A stretch of 37,927 nt of DNA, taken from contig NBMB01000047.1 in the NCBI GenBank assembly GCA_002084765.1, forward strand, positions 1-37,927. Direction: 5' to 3'. Every line of letters starts with the position of its first letter. Position 1 is the stretch's first letter. The position numbers and the translations under genes were made by a program. The stretch is from Candidatus Cloacimonetes bacterium 4572_55 (GTDB taxonomy: Bacteria > 4572-55). The notes beneath the pieces are model-generated. The model made no database searches. It was not told the origin of the DNA and saw only the letters and a program-made list of their open reading frames with translations. Positions 7,981 through 17,400 of the stretch are shown piece after piece.

Positions 7981-9126
7981 TTAATCCATGAATCGGAGTA
8001 CCATGTTGTATATGCTGTCATACTTTTTCATTATAGCAGCCTCTGAGAAATTATCAATAACAAAATTACGAATTGAGATTGGATCGTAATTCGAAGAATA
8101 GACTTTTTTCATTGCTGTCGATAAACCATCTAAATCATTTGAATCGCAAAGGATACCAACGGATTCGTTGGTAATGATCGACTCTGGACCGCCAGATCTT
8201 GTTGCTACAACAGGAAGACCGCAGCTCATTGCTTCTATCAATACAACCCCAAACGTTTCAAATTCGCTGGAGAGAACAAAACAATTTGCATTTTGCATGA
8301 GAGTTTTTACTTCAAGTGGTGATGCTAACCCATAAAGTTCAATTTTTTTTTGCATATTATTTTTCACAATCAGCTTTTCTAAATTAAGCAGCTCAGGCCC
8401 ATCACCTGCAATGATTAGTTTCGCATTTCGGTTGTTAAATTTTTTAATAAATGCTTTTATTAGTAAATCCTGTCTTTTTTTATAATGCAACCATCCAACA
8501 TTCAGAAATGTGAATACTTGATTCATTTTTGTAACTGGAGGTGTAAAAAAATCTATATCAACTGCGTTCGGAATATATGAAAATTTATTCTTGGTTATCC
8601 TTTCTAAAAGATGACAGAATTCGTTACTTACAGCAAAATTGTACTGACTGTTCTTATAAAGATCATTCGCATAATACAAATCCTTTTGTGAATAAATATT
8701 TCTTGCAAACATGGTGCTATGCTCAGTAACGATGTAAGGGATTTGATATTTTTGAGACAGCCAAATTGCACCTCTGCCACCAGAAAATGAATGGACATGC
8801 ACTATATCTGGGATTCCATATTGCGCCATATATTTTTTTAGCATACGTTTCTGAATTTGAAAAATAAGCCAACGATTAAACTCTATAGATTTTGGAATCG
8901 AAAGATACTGAAATATTTCTCCATTCAATGTTTCACCGGGTAATTCAATCTTGTGGAGAAGAAATTTTCTATATTGCACACATTCTTTTAGATAAAATGG
9001 GACAACAGAAATGACACCAACGTCGTGCCCAATTTTTTTTAGTGCCAAGGCAAAACTTTTAAAAAAAGTCGCTGCATATGGCGAGAAAATTTTTTCATAC
9101 CAAGAAGGAATCATTAATATATGCAT
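7981..9126 (-). CDS. Glycosyltransferase family 4, AT-rich and probably acquired
   Basis: A GT-B retaining glycosyltransferase of 381 residues. The N-terminus MHILMIPSWYEK...SPYAATFFKSFALAL is typical of GT4 enzymes from polysaccharide clusters. The donor domain shows FTFLNVGWLHYKKRQDLLIKAF, KLIIAGDGPELLNLEKL and the E-x7-E motif within FETFGVVLIEAMSCG, then LPVVATRSGGPESII. Codon use is strikingly AT-rich (many AAA, ATT, TTT, AAT) compared with the genes on both sides, and the composition shift is sharp near 9290. That suggests recent transfer or replacement of a cluster gene, which is common at surface-glycan loci. The ribosome-binding site is weak (GGAAA). Confidence 0.92.
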   Translation of the reverse strand: MHILMIPSWYEKIFSPYAATFFKSFALALKKIGHDVGVISVVPFYLKECVQYRKFLLHKIELPGETLNGEIFQYLSIPKSIEFNRWLIFQIQKRMLKKYMAQYGIPDIVHVHSFSGGRGAIWLSQKYQIPYIVTEHSTMFARNIYSQKDLYYANDLYKNSQYNFAVSNEFCHLLERITKNKFSYIPNAVDIDFFTPPVTKMNQVFTFLNVGWLHYKKRQDLLIKAFIKKFNNRNAKLIIAGDGPELLNLEKLIVKNNMQKKIELYGLASPLEVKTLMQNANCFVLSSEFETFGVVLIEAMSCGLPVVATRSGGPESIITNESVGILCDSNDLDGLSTAMKKVYSSNYDPISIRNFVIDNFSEAAIMKKYDSIYNMVLRFMD

Positions 9127-9289
9127 AAAATTTCCACAAAAATATGTAAATTATTACGTTATAGTATATTATTATCTTTTAGTTTTGATATTACAATTTT
9201 CAAGTTTTTTTGCATAGTCTGGAACTATATAAAAAGAATTTCCATTCCTTAAAACATCAAGATTTTTTATTTCTTTAGTCTGAATTACA

Positions 9290-9460
9290 TTAACTGTCCG
9301 TCTCCCGATATCGAGGGAGAGAATCTCCATACACCGTCTCCACAATTCCATTCGAGACCAGAGGCAATTGCTTGATATGCGCATGAATAAAGGTCTGCAA
9401 ATACATACCTTTATTCGGAGAAACTACGCAGATAACCAGACCCTTTGTATTAACCGACAT
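9290..9460 (-). pseudogene. Truncated 5' remnant of a glycosyltransferase gene
   Basis: A 56-codon frame starts at the ATG at 9458-9460, preceded by a good AGGGGAAG site. It reads GLVICVVSPNKGMYLQTFIH then AHIKQLP, the conserved N-terminus of a GT4 subfamily (S-x-T/Q-x-T-F-I-x-A-H-I). It runs into a TAA at 9290-9292, where base composition changes abruptly from ordinary to very AT-rich. The rest of the enzyme is missing. The fragment therefore marks the old gene that was cut when the AT-rich segment with the 7981-9126 glycosyltransferase arrived. It may still be translated as a short peptide. Confidence 0.7.
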
Positions 9461-9475
9461 AGCTTCCCCTTTATT

Positions 9476-10438
9476 TTAAGCACCTCGCAAAAAATCCAAC
9501 ATTCTTAATAGCATCGGCATCCGAAATCGAATCAATAACTTAATATACTTTGAATCAAAAGGTCTTATCCACTTTGATACCCTGTTCCGATACTCCTTTG
9601 CGAACCAATTTGCCTGTTCCTTGTCATTTTGAATATGATAACTCACAGCCAATTTATAGAAACAGTCGGCAGTACTTTTTTCGATAATATCATTGTATTT
9701 GAAATTAAAATGGGAATTTATCGTCATGTACAGTTTCAGCCTTTCTTTCCAGATAAAACTATCTTTCTTAGAAGTCCAGATACCGCCCTGATGCAGCCGA
9801 TAAACCGACATAACTTGATCAAAATACTTGATCTTCCCATGTTCTGCGTTTAAAATGTGCAGGGGCCAGTCTCCGGGCAATATCTCAAAATACCAGGTCG
9901 GGAACTCTCGAAACAATCCGCTGCGATAGACCACTGCCGCGGTTGGTATGGTATTTTGCCTCAATAAAGCGTGGATTGTCATCTCCTCTTTCATATTCTT
10001 TGCGCAGAGAGTGAAGGGTGGTTGGGAGCCATCCTGCCAAACACATCGAACATTGTGGAAGCTGATCGCGAAATCGGGATGCGCGTCCAGAAAATCGACC
10101 TGTTTTTGTAATTTTAGCGGGTCAGTCCAATAGTCGTCGCCGTCTAAGAGAGCCACATATTGACCTTTGGCATGTTTCAAGTTGTTGGTAAAATTCCATC
10201 TGCCGGTAGCGATCCCGCTGATATAGATCACATTTTTTCGATCATGGAGAAACAGCCGAATTTTGTCTGGATAGCGATCTTTGTATGCCTTGACAATCTC
10301 TCTGGTTTGATCTTTCGAGTCGTCCTCGCCGATCAAAATCTCAAAATCGAAATCAGTCTCTTGCCTCAATACGCTGTCAATCGCTTGGGCGATGTAAGAT
10401 TCATGGTTATAAGTTGTAATACAGACTGATAGCTTCAT
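9476..10438 (-). CDS. Glycosyltransferase family 2 (GT-A fold)
   Basis: Inverting-type glycosyltransferase of 320 residues. It opens LSVCITTYNHESYIAQAIDS, with the nucleotide-binding segment ILIGEDDSKDQTREIV. The metal-binding DxD-type motif is in YVALLDGDDYWTDP, and the acceptor part includes LPGDWPLHILNAEHGKI. A tail of about 100 residues follows, rich in basic and aromatic residues. It lies 8 bp downstream of the aminotransferase stop and so is surely cotranscribed. Substrate not predictable, though transfer of an amino sugar made with the neighbouring aminotransferase is plausible. Confidence 0.93.
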   Translation of the reverse strand: MKLSVCITTYNHESYIAQAIDSVLRQETDFDFEILIGEDDSKDQTREIVKAYKDRYPDKIRLFLHDRKNVIYISGIATGRWNFTNNLKHAKGQYVALLDGDDYWTDPLKLQKQVDFLDAHPDFAISFHNVRCVWQDGSQPPFTLCAKNMKEEMTIHALLRQNTIPTAAVVYRSGLFREFPTWYFEILPGDWPLHILNAEHGKIKYFDQVMSVYRLHQGGIWTSKKDSFIWKERLKLYMTINSHFNFKYNDIIEKSTADCFYKLAVSYHIQNDKEQANWFAKEYRNRVSKWIRPFDSKYIKLLIRFRMPMLLRMLDFLRGA

Positions 10439-10446
10439 CTAACACC

Positions 10447-11655
10447 TTAATGAATTGTTGAGGCAGAATTGATCCGAATTTTATCGCTATTTTTGATCAC
10501 AAAATGGAAAAGTCGCCCGATTTTTTCGATATCTTCCTCGGAGATCGTGGTTCCTGTGGGCAGACACAAAACTCGGTCAGTGAGCTTCTCGGTTTCCGAC
10601 AGGAGCAAACCGGCGTTCGGATAATAGGAACGATACGGCTCCATTCGATGACAACCGGGATAGAAATAGCGCCGGGCGCGGATATTTTCCGCGTGCAACA
10701 GATCAACCAGTGCATCTCGGGTGACGCCTGTTTTTTTTGCGTCAATTTCCAGCACAATATACTGGAAATTATTTTTTTCATTTTCATTATAAGCGATTTG
10801 CTCGACGCCGTCAAGACCTCTTAACTCTCGCTGGTACGTTTTGTAATTGGCTTGATTTTGGGAGATAATCGCGTCGATATACTCAAGAGAAGCGATCCCC
10901 ATTGCCGCGGAGATCTCGCTCATTTTTCCGTTTGTTCCGATATAGATTACGTCGTCTACCCCTCCAAAGCCGAAATTTTTCATCAGGCGCATCTTTTTTG
11001 CCAACTGATCGTCGTTCGTCACTACGGCTCCCCCCTCAAAACTGTTGAGGAATTTGGTCGCGTGGAAGCTGAAGGTCTCGGCGTGACCAAAGGAGCCAAT
11101 GCGCCTTCCCTGATAGGAGCTTCCGAACGCGTGAGACGCGTCGAACAACAGTTTGAGACCTCGTTCCTCCGCGAGGCTCTGCAATGCGTCGATGCGGCAG
11201 GGTCGTCCCCAGAGATGAACCCCGATAATCCCAGAAGTGCGAGGCGTGATCAGTCGCTCAATTCGATCTGGATCTATATTATGCGTCTTCGGATCAATAT
11301 CGCAAAAAACCGGCGTGATTCCTTGCCATTGAAGGCTATGCGCGGTCGCAATAAATGTAAAGGAAGGAGCAATCACCTCTCCGGTCAATCCCAACGCGCG
11401 AGCAGCTATCTCAAGAGCCACGGTTCCGTTACACATTGCCACACAGTTCTTGACGCCCAAAAAATCGGCGATCCGCTCCTCAAACTCCCGCACATATCGA
11501 CCGTTATTTGTCAGCCAACGCCGATTCAAGATGTCTTGGATGCGTTCCATCAACCGTTCTTGATTCCCGATATTGGGTTTGCCTACATGGAGCGAGTCGT
11601 TAAAAAGTGGCTCGCCGCCAAATATCGCCAGATCCGCTGTCTTCTTTTTGATCAT
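10447..11655 (-). CDS. DegT/DnrJ/EryC1/StrS-family sugar aminotransferase
   Basis: PLP-dependent aminotransferase (fold type I) acting on a nucleotide-linked keto sugar. Residues about 55-200 carry CVAMCNGTVALEIAARAL, VIAPSFTFIATAHSL and LLFDASHAFGS (the Asp that contacts PLP). The Schiff-base lysine is in SFHATKFLNSFEGG, where FHATK replaces the more usual HxxK form, as in sugar aminotransferases of the VioA/DesV/FdtB group. The C-terminal domain includes RARRYFYPGCH. It is full length at 402 residues. The ATG at 11655 has no visible Shine-Dalgarno: a 14-bp direct repeat occupies that space. Product is probably a dTDP- or UDP-amino sugar for the exported glycan. The exact sugar is not determinable. 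Confidence 0.93.
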   Translation of the reverse strand: MIKKKTADLAIFGGEPLFNDSLHVGKPNIGNQERLMERIQDILNRRWLTNNGRYVREFEERIADFLGVKNCVAMCNGTVALEIAARALGLTGEVIAPSFTFIATAHSLQWQGITPVFCDIDPKTHNIDPDRIERLITPRTSGIIGVHLWGRPCRIDALQSLAEERGLKLLFDASHAFGSSYQGRRIGSFGHAETFSFHATKFLNSFEGGAVVTNDDQLAKKMRLMKNFGFGGVDDVIYIGTNGKMSEISAAMGIASLEYIDAIISQNQANYKTYQRELRGLDGVEQIAYNENEKNNFQYIVLEIDAKKTGVTRDALVDLLHAENIRARRYFYPGCHRMEPYRSYYPNAGLLLSETEKLTDRVLCLPTGTTISEEDIEKIGRLFHFVIKNSDKIRINSASTIH

Positions 11656-11660
11656 ATTAC

Positions 11661-11688
11661 GAATTACGAGTTAGGAATTACGAGTTAG
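11661..11688. repeat. 14-bp direct repeat between wzt and the aminotransferase
   Basis: GAATTACGAGTTAG occurs twice in tandem (11661-11674, 11675-11688). It fills most of the 38-bp gap and replaces any Shine-Dalgarno sequence for the aminotransferase. Similar AATTACGAATT-type filler is seen at 104-114 and, more diverged, at 12999-13019. Confidence 0.85.
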
Positions 11689-11693
11689 GAATA

Positions 11694-12998
11694 TTACTTA
11701 ATTGGTTCGATTTTCCAGTGGAACTTTGGTGCTACGACTCCGGGTCGCTTCCCGTAATAGGCAGTTCGTCGGCTTGGCGCGTCTAATATTTCGAATTCCA
11801 GAGCCTCTTCCATTGTGAAGATCGCCTGATTTTTGTTGCGGACTACGATCAATCGCACAAGATAACGGGCATGGTTGAAAAAGTCCGGTGGGATCAGACA
11901 GCAGGCGCAATATAAACCGAGGTCCAGTCCTTCTATCCCGCTCGTATCTTGCCCGCCGCGCGAGTGGATGCTACTGGTAGAGCAGACTACTACTCCGGTA
12001 TCGGTGATGATGATGAAGGTGAAATCTAAGTCTTGATTTTTCTTAAGTGTTTGAAAATCAACCCCGATCTCGATTTTTTGGTCAAAGGCCATAGGAAGCC
12101 CGGGCGCGCTTGAAGCTGGTTGGATAAAAAGACGGCGGATGGAGATATCACTATTCCCCGGCGCGCGGTCTTGTTCTGACCAGACGCGTTCTGTCTCGGT
12201 CGGACTGAGCGCCCAGGCCTTCAGGTATTGAAGTGCTATCTCGTCAGCCGCGCCGTCCCCTTTGATCTCTCCATGATCCAGCCAAATTGCCCTATCGCAA
12301 AAGTTTTGGATCGCGGTTATATTATGGCTGACAAACATCACAGTCCGACCGCTCTTTGCCACGTCGCCCATACGTCCTAAGCACTTTTTTTGGAAAGAAG
12401 CGTCGCCAACGGCAAGCACCTCGTCCACCAGCAGGATTTCCGGCTCCAGATGCGCGGCAACGGCAAAGGCGAGACGGAGATACATACCGCTGGAGTAGTG
12501 TTTGACCGGCGTGTCTATAAATTTTTCCACTTCGGAAAAGCTGACAATTTCGTCGAATTTCCGCTGAATTTCGTTTTTTTTCATCCCTAATATTGCGCCG
12601 TTCAGATAGATATTGTCCCGACCGGTCAGTTCTGGATGAAATCCGGTGCCGACCTCCAATAGAGACCCGACTCTGCCGTACAGATCAATCCCTCCCTCTG
12701 CCGGTTCAGTGATGCGGGAGAGAACCTTCAGCAGGGTGCTTTTCCCCGCGCCATTTCTTCCGATGATACCGACCGCCTCTCCCTGCCGAATCTCCAGGGT
12801 GATATTCCGTAGCGCCCAGATCTCCTCGTGCAAAGCACTCGCGCCCGATGCGTGACCCCGCAACAAATGACCGATTTTCCGAAAAGGAGAGACAAAACTC
12901 TCGGTAATAATATCGCGCAGTGCCTTATACGACTTTTCTCTTTTACCGATAAAATAGCGCTTGCCCAGGTTTTCAATACGAATCGTAACAGGTTTCAT
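11694..12998 (-). CDS. wzt: Polysaccharide ABC exporter ATP-binding protein (Wzt-like)
   Basis: ATPase subunit of an ABC-2-type glycan exporter. Walker A is IIGRNGAGKST (about residue 76), the signature is HYSSGMYLRLAFA (about 166), Walker B is ILLVDEVLAVGD (about 188), and the H-loop is VSHNI. At 434 residues it has the extra C-terminal domain (about 265-425) found in Wzt proteins of the O9a type, which binds the chain's modified non-reducing end before export. That fits the nearby methyltransferase. The gap to the upstream permease gene is 21 bp, so the two form the transporter pair. No Shine-Dalgarno is visible before the ATG; coupling to the permease gene may help. Confidence 0.93.
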   Translation of the reverse strand: MKPVTIRIENLGKRYFIGKREKSYKALRDIITESFVSPFRKIGHLLRGHASGASALHEEIWALRNITLEIRQGEAVGIIGRNGAGKSTLLKVLSRITEPAEGGIDLYGRVGSLLEVGTGFHPELTGRDNIYLNGAILGMKKNEIQRKFDEIVSFSEVEKFIDTPVKHYSSGMYLRLAFAVAAHLEPEILLVDEVLAVGDASFQKKCLGRMGDVAKSGRTVMFVSHNITAIQNFCDRAIWLDHGEIKGDGAADEIALQYLKAWALSPTETERVWSEQDRAPGNSDISIRRLFIQPASSAPGLPMAFDQKIEIGVDFQTLKKNQDLDFTFIIITDTGVVVCSTSSIHSRGGQDTSGIEGLDLGLYCACCLIPPDFFNHARYLVRLIVVRNKNQAIFTMEEALEFEILDAPSRRTAYYGKRPGVVAPKFHWKIEPIK

Positions 12999-13019
12999 GA
13001 ATTACCAATTGTTAATTAT

Positions 13020-13850
13020 TCAGACTACGTCGGCAAAACTTCTTTCCATCCGTCGAAAATAGTAGGCGCCGCTCACGAGGATGACTCCCGATACAATGGA
13101 GGAAATAACGATCATCATACCCGGGGCTGTGTCCGCGCCGAGAAGCGCCCATCGGAATCCCTCCACCACGCCCGCCATTGGGTTAATCGCGTACAGGGTT
13201 CGCCATGGCTCGGGCAGCAGGCTGCTGGGGTAGGCGATAGGGGTGATAAAAAGCCAGAATTGGGTCAGGAATGGGATGACGTAACGCACATCTCGAAATT
13301 GCACGTTCATTGCTGATAGCCAAAGACCTACGCCCAGTGAGGTTGCAAAAGCCAACAGCAAAAGAAAGGGCAGCCAGACCACATGAATCGTGGGAGTTAT
13401 ACGAAAAAACATCATCATCAATAAAAGGACGATGAATGCCAGTATGAAATCGACTATGCCGGAGATGACGCTGGAGGTGGGGACGAGCAGACGAGGAAAA
13501 TATATTTTTTTGATCAGATTCGCATTTTCCACAAGGCTGTTGGAGCCGTGAGTGAGGCTGTTGGAGAAAAAACTCCACGGCACTAAGGCGGCATAGCTGA
13601 AGATCGGATACGGTATGTTGTCAGAAGGGATTTTTGCCAGTTTTCCAAAGAAAAGGCTGAAGACAATCATGGTAAAAAAAGGTTGAATAACCGCCCAGGC
13701 CGCGCCCAATACGGTCTGCTTATATCGGACCTTAATGTCTCGCCATGTAAAAAAATAGAGCAGCTCTCGATACTCCCATAGCTCTTTCGGTCGCAGCGGA
13801 GCCCATCCTTTACCGGGTCGAATACGGATTATCGGGGTATCTTTTTTCAT
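13020..13850 (-). CDS. wzm: Polysaccharide ABC exporter permease (Wzm-like)
   Basis: Membrane subunit of the ABC-2 exporter that moves an undecaprenyl-linked glycan across the inner membrane. Its 276 residues include the family pattern LWEYRELLYFFTWRDIKVRYKQ, TVLGAAWAVIQPFFTMIVFSL, and about six hydrophobic helices, with the conserved interior segment GLWLSAMNVQFRDVRYVIPF. It is the first gene of the minus-strand cluster. The operon promoter should therefore lie in the AT-rich 13851-14454 region. The family match is clear; the substrate depends on the cluster. Confidence 0.94.
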   Translation of the reverse strand: MKKDTPIIRIRPGKGWAPLRPKELWEYRELLYFFTWRDIKVRYKQTVLGAAWAVIQPFFTMIVFSLFFGKLAKIPSDNIPYPIFSYAALVPWSFFSNSLTHGSNSLVENANLIKKIYFPRLLVPTSSVISGIVDFILAFIVLLLMMMFFRITPTIHVVWLPFLLLLAFATSLGVGLWLSAMNVQFRDVRYVIPFLTQFWLFITPIAYPSSLLPEPWRTLYAINPMAGVVEGFRWALLGADTAPGMMIVISSIVSGVILVSGAYYFRRMERSFADVV

Positions 13851-14383
13851 AAATTCGTCTTCTTCGGTTACATATCAGGTTACATACGAAAAACGCTGTT
13901 CCACTGCTCGGGCGGGGGATGCGCCGAACGAGTTCGCTCCTTTGTCACAACGAGATAGATCGAAGCACTGAGCCAATATAACAGATTACACCTGATAAAG
14001 TATAGAAATTTTTAAAAAATTTTTAAAATTTGTGGGAGAGAATAAAATACAAATTAACATTTAATGCTATCTTGATATTTTACAACATATTAGCTCTGAT
14101 TATTAAAAACAATATTTCTAATGTAAATTACGAAATGTCTGTGTAAAATTTTAGAATTTCATCTTTTTAAAAAAAAATATCTTAGCGTTTAGACTATTTA
14201 ATCGTTTTAGTTTCTCGTAAACGAAATTATTCTTTTTACTTTTTCCCTGAATAGTTTATCACTACTGGAGTTCGATACGCAGATTAAGAGTTTGTGATTA
14301 AAAAAAATTTATTTGTTTTTTGTGATGGATTATTCAGATTTAATTCTTAACCTTTAGTTCACCCATAACCGTAACCTTTAACC
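13851..14383. other. Divergent AT-rich regulatory region
   Basis: About 530 bp between the glycan operon and the giant secreted protein, very AT-rich and without a plausible gene. It should contain both divergent promoters, but no strong -35/-10 pair could be picked. Small features are GGTTACATA twice (13866-13874, 13878-13886) and the short palindrome CGAACGAGTTCG near 13925. A CGCAGATTAAGAGT segment near 14279 resembles the CTGCGG repeat family. Confidence 0.5.
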
Positions 14384-14430
14384 TTTTTTTTTACTTTTTT
14401 TACTTTTTTTACTTTTTTTACTTTTTTTAC
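14384..14430 (+). repeat. 9-bp T-rich microsatellite just upstream of the ribosome-binding site
   Basis: A run of nine T is followed by four exact ACTTTTTTT units (14393-14428) and a final AC. It ends ten bases before the Shine-Dalgarno of the 2012-residue secreted protein. The copy number could vary by slippage and change promoter spacing or the 5' leader. Confidence 0.9.
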
Positions 14431-14439
14431 TTCCAATTT

Positions 14440-14445
14440 AGGGGG
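14440..14445 (+). promoter_or_regulatory. Ribosome-binding site of the giant secreted protein
   Basis: AGGGGG, 9 nt upstream of the ATG at 14455. It fixes that start, which is followed at once by a signal peptide. Confidence 0.7.
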
Positions 14446-14454
14446 AATTTCAAG

Positions 14455-17400
14455 ATGAGATCGTTCTGTATTTTTCTAATGATTGGTCTATTTTTATTAA
14501 TAGCGGCCAATGTAAGCGCGCAGATTCAAGTAAATCCGACAGACTGGAACCCAGAATTCGGCGGTTCCAGTCAGGTATTTCATGTCGATGTATGCACCCA
14601 GCCATGGACCGCGCAGGTGAATGGCTCCTGGTTAAATGTCAATCCGATGAATGGAGCGGCATTTCAAGATTTCACAATTACTTGTCAACCGAACAACACA
14701 CCCTCTTCACGGACCGCAACTGTCACCATATCAGGATGCGGGGGTCAAGAAACCGTGACAATCATTCAGCAGGCTTCCCCGAATCCGCTGATTTCCGGTC
14801 GGATCGTAAGCGGCGGTGACAATGCCAGTCTCTCCGGTGTCACACTCCGTTTAATCCAGAATGGATCGCTCCTGCGAGAAGTTTATACGGATAATAGCGG
14901 CAACTACCATAGCGGGGATATGACTTGTTCATCCGGATCTATTACGATCACGCCCACAAAACAGGATTATACGTTTGATCCGCCAAGTATCACGGTGTCA
15001 AGTTGCAACCAGATTTATTCCGGTCAGAATTTTACTGGCTGGACGGGTCGCGCGATACGTGGCAGGATTCTCTATAGCGGCGTTGGGATCGGCGGCGTGA
15101 ATATTGTGTTTAGCAATGGCGGCGGGTCTTGCATGACAAACGGTAACGGGAATTATGCTAAGTATGTTCGTTATGGATGGACTGGAACCGCCACCCCGAG
15201 TCACTCGTGCGTGACGTCGTTTAGCCCGTCACAGATCACATTTAGCGACCCGGTGAACGCGAATCAATTCAATCAAAATTTTGTTCCGAATTCGATACAA
15301 GAATATACCGTCACTATGAATGCCGGAGCAAACGGAGGAATCACTGGTTCCGCCACCGTGTTCTGCGGATCAAATTATAGGTATCAGATTTTAGCGGACG
15401 ATTGTTATGCGATCGACGAGGTCCGAGTTAATGGCGCGGTGATAGATATTGACGATGGAGAAGAGGAATTTGAGTATGCCTTATCCGCAGTCTCAGGAAA
15501 CAGCGTTATTCAAGCGTCCTTTGTCAGAAAGACATTGACCGTAACTGCTAATGCAATCGGAATGGGTTCCGTGGAGCCATCAGGCGTCTTTCCGGTCGAG
15601 TGCGGAGGCGATCTCAGCTTTCGGATGACCGGCGAGGAGCATCCAAACTGCACAATTTTGGACTACCTCATGTTGGATGGTATATCACAACAGGGCAATG
15701 TGGTTGGAAACACTGTCACGTATACTTTCCCGAATAAAACCATTGTTGGAACTATTATTGATGAGAGAACGGTTGATTTCACCTTAGAAAATGTGACGAG
15801 AGATCATAGGGTCAATCCTTCGTATGTGATCAATATTTACCCGATCACAACGATCACAAACGGTGGCGGCAGTATCACGCCAAATGTGACTGCTGGATCG
15901 AATTGTGGTGAATATAGCGGTCCTGGCCCTGGAGGCCCCGGAAGCTCTTGCTATCAGTGGAATTATGTCTGCTTTACAGTCAGAGCTGAATTTTGCCACC
16001 ACATTGATCGGATTCAGGTCACCAATCCCGATAATTCCATTGACGTGATATTTGACCCGTCAGATGAGGATATGGTTAGAGAATATTCTTTTTGTGACAG
16101 TACTAACGGCGAAAAGAATATTGAGGCGTTTTTTGAGAAAAATCGATACGATATCACAGTAGAACAGCACGGTCCCGGCGCGAGTGTTCCTCATGATGTC
16201 ATCGTAGCTGAGTGCTACAGCGATACGACGGTCACGATTGTTCCTGCGGACTGTTACGAAATTTTGCAAGTATTGGTTGATGACCAGGTAGTCCCTGTTC
16301 CGGATAGGGAGCATTTCACCCATTTATTTGAAGATGTGACAACGAATCATACGGTAACCGCGACATTTGTTAGAAAAACATTCCGTATTGCCCTGCAAAC
16401 AGGCGAGCATGGAACCGGATGGCCCGTGGGATCCCTAATGATCACTTGCGATGGCGACACCTGTCTGACTATCCCGCCGGCAAGAGCGTGTTTCAGGATT
16501 GGAAATGTGTATGTTGATGGCGTGGCTCAGGGCGCGATCACATCGTATTGCTTTGAGAATGTGGTCAATCATCATACGCTCAGAGTCGAATATCGGTACG
16601 ACGCGGAGATCACAGTCATTCAGAATCCTGGCGGAGTCATTGCGCCGTCGGATTGCCAGTCTGATTATTGTTTTCGGATAACGCCAAATAATTGTCGATT
16701 TATCGAGGACGTTCTGGTTGACGGCGTTTCGGTTGGCGCGCTGGATGAATATTGCTTTTCGGACGCTGTCCAAAACCACACAATCGAGCCGATTTTTGGA
16801 TCGTATGCAGCCAGCGTGATTACGGGTCAGGTGCGAGACGAGTCTGGTGCTGGGGTTGACAGTGTGGCTTTGATTTATGGGGGTCAACTTTTTATGACAG
16901 ACGGAAATGGCAACTATAGCATTGACGTCAATTGCGGACCTCGGACTCTCGTCATGCCATACAAGAGTTGCTGGAATTTTTCGCCCTCTTTTCGGGAATA
17001 TGTCAACGTGGTTTCTGACATAGGAGATCAGGATTTTGAGGGCGTTGACGGATTCTGTTGCGCGGACGATATTGACGTGGCTGTGGTGATTGACCGATCC
17101 GGAAGTATGGAGCCGGTGATGGATCAGACCTTGACCGCGGCAATGCAGGCAGTTTCCTCGCTCAATATCGGGGATAATGTCTCGGTCGTCACATTCAATC
17201 ACGAAGTCCAGACGCCTCTTGCTTTGCAAGAATTGATGAGTATCCAGTCCATTATGAATGTGAGGAATATCATCTCCAACATCACAGAGACGGGCGGAAC
17301 AGATATTGGCGCGGCGTTACTAACAGCGCAAGCCCAACTCAATTCCAACCCGGATCCAAATTTTCCGCAGGTTATGATCCTGCTTAGCGATGGACAGTCC

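Noticed and set aside
9172-9384. 70-codon minus-strand frame overlapping the glycosyltransferase stump
   Set aside because: It crosses the composition break and overlaps, in another frame, the stump that has the better start site and recognisable homology.
10852-11688. 278-codon plus-strand frame
   Set aside because: It is antisense to the DegT-family aminotransferase, whose motifs are complete; no recognisable protein features.
16435-17229. 264-codon antisense frame
   Set aside because: It lies wholly inside the clearly coding 2012-residue gene, and its translation shows no domain and a composition expected of a shadow frame.
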